Notes: a model not told the origin generated them from the sequence alone. DNA of 64,000 bases from Streptomyces tailanensis (GCF_008386495.1 NZ_VTHJ01000014.1:33040-97039); one strand, 5' to 3'. Positions 8,148-17,838 are shown, numbered from the stretch's first letter. Translations and numbers: made by a program.

Positions 8148-9082
8148 GGCGGAGTCAACTCCTTGGCCGAAACAGGGGATTGGGGCGCCGTCGGCGGCGC
8201 CGGTGGGTCGTGCTTGGGCATGCTCAGCAGTACGGCGACCGCCAGCACCGTCCCGGACAGCCGCAGCGCCAGCCGCAGCGGATCGTCCGGCAGCGACTCG
8301 CCGAACGAGAGCGTGCCGAGCACGGCCGTGAACAGGCACGTCACCGTCGTACACACCGGCACGATCAGCGAGGCCCGGCACCGTTGCAGCGCCGCCTGCG
8401 ACATGACCAGCCCGAACGCGCCGGTGAAGAGCAGGAGATACGGGTACGGGGAGCGCAGCACACCGACGACCGCGTCCCCGAGCCCACCCGCCGTCAGATA
8501 ACTCGACACGCCCTTGATCGCGAGCGAGCTGACCCCGTACAGCAGGCCCACCGCCACGCCGTACTCCACGCCCGTGGTCGGCAGCCGGTGCCGGTGCCGG
8601 GCCCGTCGCTCGGCGGAGCGGTACAGCCACACGCCCATCGCCAGCGACGGCAGACAGATCGTCAGGACGAGCGCGTACGGCGCCGCCCGGCTGACCGTGT
8701 CGGAGCGCTCGTCCAGCGACAGCACCACCATCAGCAGCGCGGCGAGGATGGCGGCGAGGGCGTACCGCTCGCGGCCCGTCGTCTCCTCGCCGAGCAGCCG
8801 CGCGGAGAGGAGGACGAGGAGCACGAGACCCGATACGAAGATGCCCTGCGCGGCGGCGATGGGCAGCGTCCGGTACACGGCGAGCTGCGCCGCGAACCCG
8901 GCGGCCAGCGACAGCGAGCCGCCGATCCACAGCGGGCTGCCGAGCACCAGCCGCAGCAGCCGCAGGGGTTCCCGGACGGTCACCTGGGGCAGCGAGCCGA
9001 GCGCCCGCTTCTCCAGGACGAATCCGGTGCTGTACAGGGCGTTCGCCAGCAGTGCCGCCGCCACTCCCCACCACATGGTCAC
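8144..9082 (-). CDS. DMT/EamA-type integral membrane transporter
   Basis: A 312-residue protein with about nine to ten hydrophobic helices in two halves, typical of drug/metabolite transporter permeases such as EamA and small-multidrug-like flippases. Examples are PIAAAQGIFVSGLVLLVLLS and SLIVPVCTTVTCLFTAVLGT. The C-terminus is polar and cytoplasmic. The GTG start overlaps the preceding methyltransferase stop (GTGA); ATG 9076 is an alternative. In an arabinan/glycan operon it may flip a lipid-linked sugar or export a metabolite; this is inference from context only. Confidence 0.8.
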   Translation of the reverse strand: MTMWWGVAAALLANALYSTGFVLEKRALGSLPQVTVREPLRLLRLVLGSPLWIGGSLSLAAGFAAQLAVYRTLPIAAAQGIFVSGLVLLVLLSARLLGEETTGRERYALAAILAALLMVVLSLDERSDTVSRAAPYALVLTICLPSLAMGVWLYRSAERRARHRHRLPTTGVEYGVAVGLLYGVSSLAIKGVSSYLTAGGLGDAVVGVLRSPYPYLLLFTGAFGLVMSQAALQRCRASLIVPVCTTVTCLFTAVLGTLSFGESLPDDPLRLALRLSGTVLAVAVLLSMPKHDPPAPPTAPQSPVSAKELTPP

Positions 9083-9828
9083 GCCCGCTTTCTCGCGTGC
9101 AGCAGCAGGATCGACGCGGCCGACGGGGCCGCGCAGGCCAGCCGGTCCAACGGCCGCAGCGGACGCGGTACGCCGTGGAAGGGCGCCCCGCGCAGCCGTA
9201 CGATCTCGAAGCCCGACGCGGCCACGAACTCCCGTAGCGCGCGGGCCGTGTAGAGCCGGAGATGGCCCACGACCTCCGTCCCGGGGCGGCCGTGGATGCC
9301 GCGCAGGCTCACCTCCGAGAACACCGGCTGGACGCCCGCCAGCAGCAGGGCACGGTTGTACCAGGCGGCCAGGTTCGGGGTGGAGAGCATCAGATGGCCG
9401 CCCGGCCGCAGGACGCGGCGGATCTCGTCCAGCGCCGAGTCCGGGTCCACGAGATGCTCGACCACCTCGCTGAACAGCACCGCGTCCGCCGAGTCCGGTC
9501 CGAACGGCAGCCCGCCGTCGGTCAGTTCACCGCGGATCGCGTACGGGATGCGGGTACGGGCGCGTCTGAGGGCGTCCTGGGACCAGTCGACGCCGATGAT
9601 CCGGTGGCCGGGGAGCAGGGGCGCGGCGGTGGCGGCCGCGGTGCCGTCGCCGCAGCCGATGTCGAGGACGGTACGGGGGCCGGTGGCGGCGGCCTGGCCC
9701 AGGGCCTCGGCCAGCATGCGGGCCTGGGCGAGGCTGCGGGGGGTGCCGGAGGCGACGGGGACGGAGGGGTCCTCGTAGAAGTCCCGAAGTCCCGCTGGAA
9801 GAGGGCTGGTTGTCGTGGTCGTCGGCAT
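9079..9828 (-). CDS. Class I SAM-dependent methyltransferase
   Basis: A 249-residue UbiE/type 11 methyltransferase. Motif I VLDIGCGDGTAAATAAPLL lies near residue 48; post-I is IIGVDWSQDALRRAR; motif IV is ADAVLFSEVVEHLVDPDSAL; motif VI is VLRPGGHLMLSTPN. The C-terminal domain is short. The ATG shares one base with the stop of the acyltransferase gene (TAATG), so the two are coupled. The long frame extends further upstream, but that part lies inside the acyltransferase gene in another frame. The acceptor is unknown; a sugar or lipid precursor is likely from context. Confidence 0.85.
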   Translation of the reverse strand: MPTTTTTSPLPAGLRDFYEDPSVPVASGTPRSLAQARMLAEALGQAAATGPRTVLDIGCGDGTAAATAAPLLPGHRIIGVDWSQDALRRARTRIPYAIRGELTDGGLPFGPDSADAVLFSEVVEHLVDPDSALDEIRRVLRPGGHLMLSTPNLAAWYNRALLLAGVQPVFSEVSLRGIHGRPGTEVVGHLRLYTARALREFVAASGFEIVRLRGAPFHGVPRPLRPLDRLACAAPSAASILLLHARKRA

Positions 9829-11375
9829 TACCGGGTGTCCTCTTCCGTCGCGTGCAGGTAGTGCTCGAAGAGGTCGCGGAGGTGGGCGCCGTCGCCGTGG
9901 CTGAGCAGGGCGCGGGACCAGCGCAGGGCCAGGTGGAGGCGGCCCGCCGTGGAGGCCGTCGTCACTGTGAGACCGCGGGGCATGCGGGCCGGGGCCGAGA
10001 ACCACACCGCGTGGGCGCGGCCGGCCTCCTCGCCGAAGTCCAGCGCGTACGGGACGCGGCCGATGTTGCTGAGCAGGGTCGTCGACGTCCACGGGGCCGC
10101 CGCCCTGCGCAGGCCCCGGGTGACGGCGGCGCGCCACGCCACGGGGACGATCGGCGCCGTCAACAGGGAGGCGCCGTGGCCCAGTTGAGGGCGGGAGAGG
10201 GACTTCAGGGCGCGGGTGCGTTCGGCTGTGCGGCGGAGGAGGGTGGGGAGTGGAGTGTGGGACGGGTCCAACTCGCTTGGGGCGAAGGGGACTTCCACCA
10301 GGCGGGTGCCGTTGCCGATGGGCATCTCCGTGTCCCGGGGGCGGTCGTCCACCGGCATCGTGATGCGGAGGGGGCGGGGGCGGGCGCCGTGTTCGCGGTT
10401 CCAGTGGGCCAGCATCAGGGCCGTGGTGACCATGAGCTGGTCGTTCACCGTGTACGGGGCGGACTTGGGGCGGCGGGGGACGGGGAGCTCGGTGACGAGC
10501 ATGCCGTTGCCGGGGGAGGGTTCGGGGGTGCCGGGGGCGACGCGGGCGGGTGGGGTCCAGTTGGAGGGGGTCTCTGTTTCGGGAGGGCTTGGTTCCTGGG
10601 TGGTCGTCCTGACCGGGGGTGCGGTGGGGGAGTTGTCCTTGCCGCCGTACAGCTGCGCCGCGGTGGCGAGAATGCGCAGGCAGGCGGGGCCGTCCAGTGC
10701 GGTGTGGTTGATGGTGAGGAAGAGGACTGTGCCCTTTGTTTCTGGGCGCCCGAGGGTGTCGCTGGGCGGGGGCGGGTCCGCTGCTCGGCGGTTACGAGGT
10801 GCCGCTGCGCCCACCCTCCCCCACTCTCGGCTTCTCCCCCACTCTCGGCTGCGCTCGAGCGGGGGGACCCCCATGAGCGGGGGGACCCCCATCGCCCCAG
10901 CGGCACGATTGCCCGCAGCTATGCCAACGCCGACCGCGTCGCTCGCCTCGCTCCCCACCGCCGGCCCCGCCCCCGCCACCACCTCAAGGCGGATCGGCGG
11001 GGACAGGGACAGCGGCGGCGCCTCCACCAGCGCCCGAGTCCGCGCGTCCCGCAGCGCATGCGGCCCCGGTGGCGGGAACGTCACCACCTCCACCTCGGGG
11101 GCAGCGGTCAGTTCCCACTCGTAGCGGCGGCTGTACCAGTGGAAGGGGGCCTCGCGCATGAGGATGCGGGGGTGGTGGTGGAGGGCCGACGTGAAGGCGG
11201 TGCGGAGGCGGTCGGGGTCGAGCCGGCCGGGGAGGTGGACCTCGATGTGGACGGTCTCCGGCTCCTCCTCCTGGAGGCAGTGCCGGGACACCTCGTCGAC
11301 CACCGGGAACGGGATGCGCACGGGGTCACCCCCATGGGCCGCGCCGTCCCGCGCGGGATGCGACACCGCCGTCAT
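9828..11375 (-). CDS. Condensation-domain-fold acyltransferase (PapA/WES-like)
   Basis: A 515-residue protein of the CoA-dependent acyltransferase superfamily (NRPS condensation domains, PapA5). The catalytic motif HHxxxDG appears as NHTALDG near residue 216, keeping the general-base His and the Asp. The structural DFGxG motif is seen as ALDFGEEAG near residue 445. PapA-type enzymes esterify lipid or sugar hydroxyls with acyl groups. Between about residues 161 and 188 a low-complexity insert is encoded by a duplicated repeat element (10812-10892) just before the catalytic strand. The ATG overlaps the AftD-like stop (ATGA). A role in acylating the locus's glycolipid is inferred. Confidence 0.8.
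   Translation of the reverse strand: MTAVSHPARDGAAHGGDPVRIPFPVVDEVSRHCLQEEEPETVHIEVHLPGRLDPDRLRTAFTSALHHHPRILMREAPFHWYSRRYEWELTAAPEVEVVTFPPPGPHALRDARTRALVEAPPLSLSPPIRLEVVAGAGPAVGSEASDAVGVGIAAGNRAAGAMGVPPLMGVPPLERSREWGRSREWGRVGAAAPRNRRAADPPPPSDTLGRPETKGTVLFLTINHTALDGPACLRILATAAQLYGGKDNSPTAPPVRTTTQEPSPPETETPSNWTPPARVAPGTPEPSPGNGMLVTELPVPRRPKSAPYTVNDQLMVTTALMLAHWNREHGARPRPLRITMPVDDRPRDTEMPIGNGTRLVEVPFAPSELDPSHTPLPTLLRRTAERTRALKSLSRPQLGHGASLLTAPIVPVAWRAAVTRGLRRAAAPWTSTTLLSNIGRVPYALDFGEEAGRAHAVWFSAPARMPRGLTVTTASTAGRLHLALRWSRALLSHGDGAHLRDLFEHYLHATEEDTR
10812..10892. repeat. Palindromic repeat element with internal duplications, inside a gene
   Basis: A 16-base unit TCCCCCACTCTCGGCT occurs at 10817-10832 and 10835-10850. 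An 18-base unit GAGCGGGGGGACCCCCAT occurs perfectly twice in tandem at 10857-10874 and 10875-10892. The spacer holds GCGCTCGAGC. From memory, similar CCCCACTCTCGG/CTCGAG/GGGGGACCCCC elements recur between genes in many Streptomyces genomes. Here it is in frame inside the acyltransferase gene and encodes a low-complexity loop with MGVPPL and SREWGR repeated. Confidence 0.85.
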
Positions 11376-14300
11376 ACCGGCTCACCCCTCCCCGCGACGC
11401 CGTCGTCGTCGCCCTCCGGCGGCGTCACCTTGAACTTCGGCTTCGTGAACCCGATCCGCTGGGTCGGAGGATCGGATTCCCCTTGCAGGGAGCCGGGCCC
11501 CCGCGCGGAGATCGTCGGGCTCGCGACGCGCCCGGTGGTCCGCCGCCGCTGCGGCAACGGCTCCGTCGGCGCCTCCGCCCCCGGCGGTACCTCGAACTCC
11601 CACGTGGACCCTGATCGGGTACGTACGGCTTCGCGCCCCACCCCCACACTCACCAGCGCCGCGAACAGCCCGACGAGCGCGAGGAGTTGAGCCACCGGCC
11701 CGAACGCCCCCGTGTCCGCCGCCACCGGCTCGCCCGCGCCCATGGCGGCGGCGACACCGGCCCCGGCGAGGGCGAGGAAGGCGATCGGTACGAGCAGGGT
11801 GTGCCGTTTCCAGGCGAGGAGGGCCAGGAACGGGACCAGCAGGGCGAAGAGGCCCGCGATCACGATCCCGACGAGGGTGAGCGCGACCGTGCCCAGCCAC
11901 AGACCGGGGCCCGGCGGCACGGTCCGCGGCGCGTCCGGGTTGGGCTCCTGGCGCCGCCACAGCACCAGACCGACCAGGACCGCGAGGCCGACCCCCGCCC
12001 CGATCAGCCCGGCCTCGTAGGTGACGGACGGCTCGTACGACAGCTTGACCGCGCCGCCCGCGCCGCCGGGAATCCGCCAGCCCTGCTGCCAGCCGTCGAG
12101 CCGTACGGGGGTGAGTTCGCGGCTGCCCAGCGTGGCCTTCCAGCCGTCGTTGAAGTTCTCGTACGTGGTGAGGTACGAGGCGGCGCCGTCGCCGACGGTC
12201 ACCTCGCGGCGGTCGCCGAGCCAGTCCCGTATCCGCAGCTCGCGACCGGTGGCCGTGGGTTCGGGGACCGTGCCGCGGGTGAGGGTCACGGCGGTGACGG
12301 CGAGGGCGCCGGAGTCCTCGGACTCGAAGCTGTGCCGCTCGGCAGCACCGAGATCCACCTGCCCCGGCGACCGGTCGTTCTGGCAGAGCGTCAGATCGAT
12401 CGGCCGCCGCTCGACCAGGTCCCGTACCGTCCCCTGCGCACTCGTCTCGTACCGCTTCCCGTCCACCTCGACCACCGGGCCCTCGCCGCACGGGAGGTCG
12501 AACTCCCGGGTCGGCGCCGGCTGCGGGGTGCGGTACTGGTCGAGCGCCGGGATGTACGCCTCGGTGAGGCCGACCGGCAGTTGCAGGTCGTCGTCGGCGA
12601 CCGGGTTGTGGACGGTCAGCGGGGCCGTCTCGGTGATGGTGATGTCGAGACGGTCGGTGTTGATCGGCTCGAAGCGGACCCAGCCGTTCTCGTCGACACC
12701 GGCGATGACGGCACCGTCCGGCGAGCTGATCTCGACCTGGGTCGCCCGGGTGGACAGTCCGCCCGCCGGGGCGAGGACGAGCGAGCTGATCGGCCACCTG
12801 TCGTTCCAGCTGAGGTGGATCGTCGGCTTGTCGCCCGCGATCCAGGCCGTGGTCAGGTCCCCGTCGGTGAGGTTGCGCGGGGACAGCCCGGCGCCCAGCG
12901 CGGCCGTGGAGTCGGCGGTCGCCGTCATCCGGGTCTGCTGGTCCGGCGCGACCTCGTACAGCAGCTTGTCGAGCTCGTCGCCCGGTACGGGTACGGCGGT
13001 GGCCTTCACCTCGTACGTCCCGGCGGTGGAGGTGGCGAAGGTGCGGTGCAGCCCGGGTTCCGTGCCCGTGGGGGAGAGCCCGGTGGGGTCGGCGGCCCGG
13101 TGCAGGGAGATCGTCTCGGCGGAGGCGGCCGGCGTGTCGGGGTCCTCGGCGTCGACCGGCAGCCGCAGCATCCGGGTCACCTGGACGCCGGGGATGTCGA
13201 TCTCGGAGAAGCCCGCCCCGACGAGCCCGGCATGCCGCTGGTCCGAGTCGAGGATCGTGATCCTCAGCCAACTTGTGTCGCCCGCAGGGGCGTTGACCGT
13301 CTGAGTCGAGCCGTCCGCCCGCAGATTCGTGGAACGCGACCCCCGCTCGGTCTCGACCTTGATCCGTGTGGGCGCCGACCGCACACCATCGGCCGGCAAC
13401 GGCGTCACCTCGAACGTCGCCGGAACGTCCTGACTCCCCTCGAAGCCGATCCGCAGCCACTGACCGTCCGCCGACCCGGCCGTACCCTCCGCCCACGCCG
13501 TGCTCCGGTCCCCGTCGAAGGCGTTGACCGGGTCGTACTGGGGAAGATGGAACAGCCAGTTGCCGCTGGTGGAGGCGGTCACCGAATCCGCGCCCCGCAG
13601 CTCGGCCACCGTCTGATGGCTGAGCCCCGTCACCGGCAGGATCTGTTTCGGCTTCTCACCCGGGTCCTGCGCACTCCCGCTCGGATTCCGCTCGTCCGCC
13701 GTGTACGTGTACGACGTGTTGGCGTTGACCAGCCCGAACCGGGTGTCCGCGAGGCGCAGCCCGTCACCGACCACCTGCACCGCCGGGGTGCCGAGCCCGG
13801 GATGGTTGTCGCCGGTCAGCACGGTGGCCCGGTCGCGCAGCGACGGATCGGCGGCGAGCGGCAGCAGCGACTCGGGACCGCCGGAGACGACGGCGGTGTC
13901 GGCGATCGCCTTCAGCCCGGCCTGGCCGGGACGCGGCACGTCCTGGGCCGGCCGGTAGATCTCCACTGCCCGCTGCCGCGCATACAGCCCCTCGACCTGG
14001 AGCGGAGTGTCCTCGGCGATCCGGCCGCCGGTCATCAGCGGCCCGAGCCCCTTGACCCGCTCGTACCCGGATTGCTCCAGGGTCCGCTTCACGGTCGTGG
14101 TCGGGACCTGGCCGACCTGGTCGGGGTCCAGATCATTGCGTACGACGACGTAGTACAGGCCCGCCCGGCCCAAGTAGTCGGCGAGCCCCGGGACTTCGCC
14201 GCCCGTCAGCAACGCCTGCTCGACGGCGTCCATGGCGCGCCGGTTGCCCGGGGTGCCGAAGGGCACGTAGTCACGCTGGGCCCAGCGCGACTCGGCGAGC

Positions 14301-15757
14301 ACGTCGAGCGGCTGGTCGATGGAGGAGCCCCAGGTGTAGATGCCGTGCGCGGTGGCGGGCACGACCAAGGCCCGCGAATCCGGGGATTCTTTCGCCAGGT
14401 AATCGGCGGTCGCCTGCCAGTACTTGGGCAGCTCCTGGAACGAACCCGGCTGCAGCACCGACCCGTTGAGGTACGGCCACAGCAGCCCCGGCAGGACGAG
14501 TACGGCCGCGACCAGCGGAGCGAACCGCCGCCCCCGCACCCGTCGGGCGCCACGCGGCTGCGCGGCCACCCCCACGAGATGGGCCAGCCCGAGGACGAGT
14601 GCGAGGGCCAGCCCCGTCTGGAACTTGTAGATGTTCCGGAAGGGCGCGAGCCCCCCGTTCAGCCAGTCCTGGACCACCCCGTGGAAGGGCGCCCCGAACG
14701 AACCCCCGTACCCGGCAAGGGTGATGAGCGCGGCCACCAGCACGGTCAGCGCCAGCCATCGCCGCTCCGGCATGTCCCGCCGGGCCAGGCCGGCGAGCCC
14801 CAGCCCCGCCGCGAGCGCCGAGCACACGATCACGATCCCGGAGGCGGCGACGGACCACCCGGCCGGCAGCCAGGCCTCGCCGAAGTGCAGATACCCCACC
14901 CAGTTGCCCGCGCCGCGCAACGCCTCGGTGGCCGACATCGTGGCCGTGGTCGTCTGCGAACTCTCCACGTAGGGAAGGAAGTTCTCGCCGTGAATGCCGA
15001 GCAGCAACAGCGGGACGACCCACCAGGCGGTCGCCAGGATCACCCCCGGCACCCACCAGGCGATCAGCCTCCGCTGCCGGGCCCCGCGCGGCCGGCTGAG
15101 CAGATACAGCCCGACGGGCAACAGCGACGCCAGGGTCGAGGCCGCGTTGACCCCGCCCATGAACGGAATGACGACCGCCGACCGCAGCGCCGCCACCCGC
15201 GCGCTGTACCGCTCATTCGTCAGCGGCAACAGCACCCACGGCAGAAAGGCCCCCGGCAGCGCGGCCGCCGAGGTCGACCCGACGACGGTGGTGAAGACGG
15301 GCCACAACGCGTACGCGGCAGCGGCGAGCAGCCTCGACGACCGGCTCCCCACCCCCAACCGCTCCGCCAGCCGCAACGCACCCCAGAAAGCCACGGACAC
15401 GATGAGCGACAGCCACAACCGCTCCGCGAGCCACACCGGCAGCCCGACCAGATCGGTCAGCCCGTAGTACGGCAGCATCGGCCACAAATAGCCGACGTAC
15501 TGATCCTGGATCCCGCCGAACCCACCCCGGTCATGCCACAACTGACCGAGATCGGCCACGAATTGCCACGGATCGGTCGTCACTCCCAACTTGGTGTCGA
15601 AGGTCTGCTGCCCAGGTCGCACCGCGACCAACAACACGAACACCACAGCCCAGAACCCCAGCAGCCAGTGCCGCGACCGAGGCCCCTCGGGAGGTCCCTC
15701 GGTCGTGCCCGTCGGCCGTACCGGCGCGGGGGGTGGAGCCTGGACCGTGCTCGTCAT
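11372..15757 (-). CDS. aftD: AftD-like alpha-(1->3)-arabinofuranosyltransferase
   Basis: About 1461 residues. The N-terminal GT-C part (to about residue 450) has many membrane helices and the early loop QTFDTKLGVTTDPWQFVADL, expected to hold the catalytic acidic residues. It matches the DUF3367/AftD family. The long extracellular part contains two or more discoidin/CBM-like beta domains (around 700-860 and 950-1080). The C-terminus has further membrane helices (about 1270-1400) and a charged tail. In mycobacteria AftD adds arabinofuranose to arabinan from decaprenyl-phosphoarabinose; the acceptor in Streptomyces is not established. ATG 15757 overlaps the previous stop as ATGA; GTG 15766 is an alternative. 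Confidence 0.88.
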   Translation of the reverse strand: MTSTVQAPPPAPVRPTGTTEGPPEGPRSRHWLLGFWAVVFVLLVAVRPGQQTFDTKLGVTTDPWQFVADLGQLWHDRGGFGGIQDQYVGYLWPMLPYYGLTDLVGLPVWLAERLWLSLIVSVAFWGALRLAERLGVGSRSSRLLAAAAYALWPVFTTVVGSTSAAALPGAFLPWVLLPLTNERYSARVAALRSAVVIPFMGGVNAASTLASLLPVGLYLLSRPRGARQRRLIAWWVPGVILATAWWVVPLLLLGIHGENFLPYVESSQTTTATMSATEALRGAGNWVGYLHFGEAWLPAGWSVAASGIVIVCSALAAGLGLAGLARRDMPERRWLALTVLVAALITLAGYGGSFGAPFHGVVQDWLNGGLAPFRNIYKFQTGLALALVLGLAHLVGVAAQPRGARRVRGRRFAPLVAAVLVLPGLLWPYLNGSVLQPGSFQELPKYWQATADYLAKESPDSRALVVPATAHGIYTWGSSIDQPLDVLAESRWAQRDYVPFGTPGNRRAMDAVEQALLTGGEVPGLADYLGRAGLYYVVVRNDLDPDQVGQVPTTTVKRTLEQSGYERVKGLGPLMTGGRIAEDTPLQVEGLYARQRAVEIYRPAQDVPRPGQAGLKAIADTAVVSGGPESLLPLAADPSLRDRATVLTGDNHPGLGTPAVQVVGDGLRLADTRFGLVNANTSYTYTADERNPSGSAQDPGEKPKQILPVTGLSHQTVAELRGADSVTASTSGNWLFHLPQYDPVNAFDGDRSTAWAEGTAGSADGQWLRIGFEGSQDVPATFEVTPLPADGVRSAPTRIKVETERGSRSTNLRADGSTQTVNAPAGDTSWLRITILDSDQRHAGLVGAGFSEIDIPGVQVTRMLRLPVDAEDPDTPAASAETISLHRAADPTGLSPTGTEPGLHRTFATSTAGTYEVKATAVPVPGDELDKLLYEVAPDQQTRMTATADSTAALGAGLSPRNLTDGDLTTAWIAGDKPTIHLSWNDRWPISSLVLAPAGGLSTRATQVEISSPDGAVIAGVDENGWVRFEPINTDRLDITITETAPLTVHNPVADDDLQLPVGLTEAYIPALDQYRTPQPAPTREFDLPCGEGPVVEVDGKRYETSAQGTVRDLVERRPIDLTLCQNDRSPGQVDLGAAERHSFESEDSGALAVTAVTLTRGTVPEPTATGRELRIRDWLGDRREVTVGDGAASYLTTYENFNDGWKATLGSRELTPVRLDGWQQGWRIPGGAGGAVKLSYEPSVTYEAGLIGAGVGLAVLVGLVLWRRQEPNPDAPRTVPPGPGLWLGTVALTLVGIVIAGLFALLVPFLALLAWKRHTLLVPIAFLALAGAGVAAAMGAGEPVAADTGAFGPVAQLLALVGLFAALVSVGVGREAVRTRSGSTWEFEVPPGAEAPTEPLPQRRRTTGRVASPTISARGPGSLQGESDPPTQRIGFTKPKFKVTPPEGDDDGVAGRGEPV

Positions 15758-16494
15758 GGTGGACACCGCCGGAGAATGAGAAGGAGGTTCCAGGTGGCGA
15801 ACTCACGCAGCCCCGGCGCCTTCACGACGGTCTCCGCGAGAAACGGCCAGTAGCGGGAACGCGCCGACACGACCGTCACGTCGTCCCGTCCGCGCACCTG
15901 CCGCAGAGTGCGTCCGATGTGCACGGCGAAGAGGTTCTCGCCGAGCGTGTGCTTGGCGTCCTTCCCGGTACGCCGCCGATAACGGGCCCGAGCCCGCTCC
16001 GCCCCCAGGTAATGCCAGGGCGCCCACTCATGCCCGCCCCAGGGGGACAGCCAGTTCGTGAACGACACGTAGATCAGCCCGCCGGGCCGGGTGACGCGGA
16101 TGAGTTCACTGAGGAAGGTGGGGGGATCGGCGACGTGCTCCAGCACATTGGAGGAGAAGGTGACGTCCGCGACCCCGTCACCGAGGGGCAACAGATATCC
16201 GTCGGCGACTACGGCCCCGTCGGGCGGCTTGCCTCCGAGTTCGCGTAGGTCCGGCTCGAAGAGATAGGCGCGGGCTCCTCGCCGCCGGAACTCCTCGGTG
16301 AAGTACCCACTACCGCCGCCGACATCGACGACGGTCAGCCCGTCGACGAGCCCGCCGCTGTATGCCTCGACCTGATCAACGGCATCGCGAGCGAGAAGGG
16401 AGTAGCAGTACTCGGGATCGTCCTGCTCACGCAAGAAGGCATGGAAGAGGCTTATGGACCGCCGCAGAGAGGGGTCCTTGAAACCGCCGCTCAC
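15754..16494 (-). CDS. Class I SAM-dependent methyltransferase
   Basis: About 246 residues. Motif I VVDVGGGSGYFTEEFRRRGA lies near residue 53, then YLFEPDLREL, ADVTFSSNVLEHVADPPTFL and VTRPGGLIYVSFTNWLSPWGGHEW, a type 11 methyltransferase pattern. GTG 16494 is chosen because conserved-looking sequence begins there and the longer frame reads into repeat copy B. No good ribosome-binding site is seen. The stop overlaps the AftD-like start (ATGA). The acceptor is unknown; the neighbours point to a lipid-linked sugar or glycan. Confidence 0.82.
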   Translation of the reverse strand: MSGGFKDPSLRRSISLFHAFLREQDDPEYCYSLLARDAVDQVEAYSGGLVDGLTVVDVGGGSGYFTEEFRRRGARAYLFEPDLRELGGKPPDGAVVADGYLLPLGDGVADVTFSSNVLEHVADPPTFLSELIRVTRPGGLIYVSFTNWLSPWGGHEWAPWHYLGAERARARYRRRTGKDAKHTLGENLFAVHIGRTLRQVRGRDDVTVVSARSRYWPFLAETVVKAPGLREFATWNLLLILRRCPP

Positions 16495-16569
16495 ATAGGG
16501 GCGCGGGGCTGTGACATTTGCGGCTCCGCCGCGCGGGCGCGACCAGCCCCCACGAACCCGCAGCCGCCA
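16495..16569 (-). repeat. Dispersed terminator-like repeat, copy B
   Basis: Same sequence family as 6398-6470: ATAGGGGCGCGGGGCTGTGA and the following 30 bases are almost identical, and a CCCGCAGYCGCC end is shared. It starts 30 bp after the stop of the glycosyltransferase gene and runs up to the start of the methyltransferase, again downstream of a minus-strand gene. Confidence 0.78.
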
Positions 16570-16598
16570 ACGGTCGGACGCGGCACCCCATTTGGCGC

Positions 16599-17750
16599 TC
16601 ACGACCCCCAACCCCGCACCGCTTCCGAGGCCACCGCCCTGAACTGCCGAACCGTATGCCCCCACCGATAATCCGCAGCCCGCTCCCGAGCCGCCTTACC
16701 CATGAGCACCCGCCGGTCCGTCGACAACGCCAGCGAACACCACGCCGCAGCGAACGACGACTCCCCCCGAACCAGCACCCCGGTCTCCCCGTCCACAACG
16801 GAATCCCGCAACCCAGGCACATCAAAGGCAACGGACGGCGTCTCCCGAACCGCGGCCTCGGTCACAACAAGCCCCCACCCCTCGACAGCCGACGGATGAA
16901 GCAGCAACCAAGCCGCACACAACAACCGATGCTTCTCGACCTCGGAAACATGCCCGGCGAACTCGACCCCCGGCCCGGCCAACGCCTCCAACCGCCCACG
17001 CTCAGGCCCGTCACCGACGATCACCAACCGCCCGCCAGTAACCGGCCGCACCCGCTCCCACAACCGCAGCAACAGATCGATCCGCTTGTACTCGACCAGC
17101 CGCCCCACCGCCACGAACAACGGCTCCGGCGACCGCTCACCCCGCGGCCCGGGTTCCTCGACCCCGTTGTGGACGACCCGTATCCGCTCCCGCTCCACGC
17201 CGATCGAGCGGAGCGCGGTCGCGGTGGAGGAGGAGACCGCGACCACGAGGTTGCGACGCTGCGCAGCCGTCAGCGACCAGTGCTCAAGTCTTCGCCCGAG
17301 CCGCGCGGCCGGCGCCATCGCTCCACCGAACCGCAACTGCCAAAGATCGGTATGCACATGGTTGACCAGGCACAACGTAGGCCCGTGATGCCACAACGGC
17401 GCCAGATACGGCATGCCGTTGCACACCTCGACCAGCAGATCGCAGTCACCGACCTGCCGGGCGAACGCGGTCCTGGCCCGCAGATGATGGCTCAGGTCAC
17501 CACCCGCCGACACGACCCGGTAGTCACGGTAGGCCGCGGGCCCGCCGCACAGCAGCGTGACCTGGTGACCGAGCCGGGTCAGACCCGTGGCGAGCCGGTC
17601 GACGAGGAGCTCGGAGCCCCCCGCCGCCGGGTTACCGAGGTCACGGCGGGCGAGGAAGACGATTCGGCGCGGCGGTGGGGCGCCTGCCGGAAGGTGCCGG
17701 ACGCCACGCGGAAACGCGTCGACCAGCGAGAACGGCACGTGCTGGGGCAT
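16599..17750 (-). CDS. GT4-family glycosyltransferase
   Basis: A 383-residue GT-B fold protein. The N-terminal half has the glycine loop LGNPAAGGSELLVDRLATGL. The C-terminal donor domain contains FVAVGRLVEYKRIDLLL, RLVIVGDGPERGRLEAL, VEFAGHVSEVEKHRLL and the GT4 EX7E region PSAVEGWGLVVTEAAVRETP (about 300-320), with two catalytic or donor-binding Glu. It is soluble or membrane-associated on the inner side and probably uses a nucleotide sugar. It precedes the methyltransferase and AftD-like genes, with repeat copy B in the 105-bp gap. The sugar and acceptor are unknown. Confidence 0.88.
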   Translation of the reverse strand: MPQHVPFSLVDAFPRGVRHLPAGAPPPRRIVFLARRDLGNPAAGGSELLVDRLATGLTRLGHQVTLLCGGPAAYRDYRVVSAGGDLSHHLRARTAFARQVGDCDLLVEVCNGMPYLAPLWHHGPTLCLVNHVHTDLWQLRFGGAMAPAARLGRRLEHWSLTAAQRRNLVVAVSSSTATALRSIGVERERIRVVHNGVEEPGPRGERSPEPLFVAVGRLVEYKRIDLLLRLWERVRPVTGGRLVIVGDGPERGRLEALAGPGVEFAGHVSEVEKHRLLCAAWLLLHPSAVEGWGLVVTEAAVRETPSVAFDVPGLRDSVVDGETGVLVRGESSFAAAWCSLALSTDRRVLMGKAARERAADYRWGHTVRQFRAVASEAVRGWGS

Positions 17751-17838
17751 GGGTGCTCCAACTCGTCTCGGGGTGCGGAACTCAGCGGGGACAAAACAGT
17801 CGCTGTGAGGGATGTTCCGATCGCGTGTGGGGGGAGGC

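Noticed and set aside
7899..9074. 391-codon frame ending as the Trm112-like protein
   Set aside because: The upstream part is the shadow of the transporter gene; the real start is ATG 8147 at an ATGA overlap.
11687..15853. Very long open frame (1388 codons) on the plus strand
   Set aside because: It is the antisense shadow of the AftD-like gene. The product is Arg/Gly/Pro-rich without domains, as expected from GC-rich codon positions.
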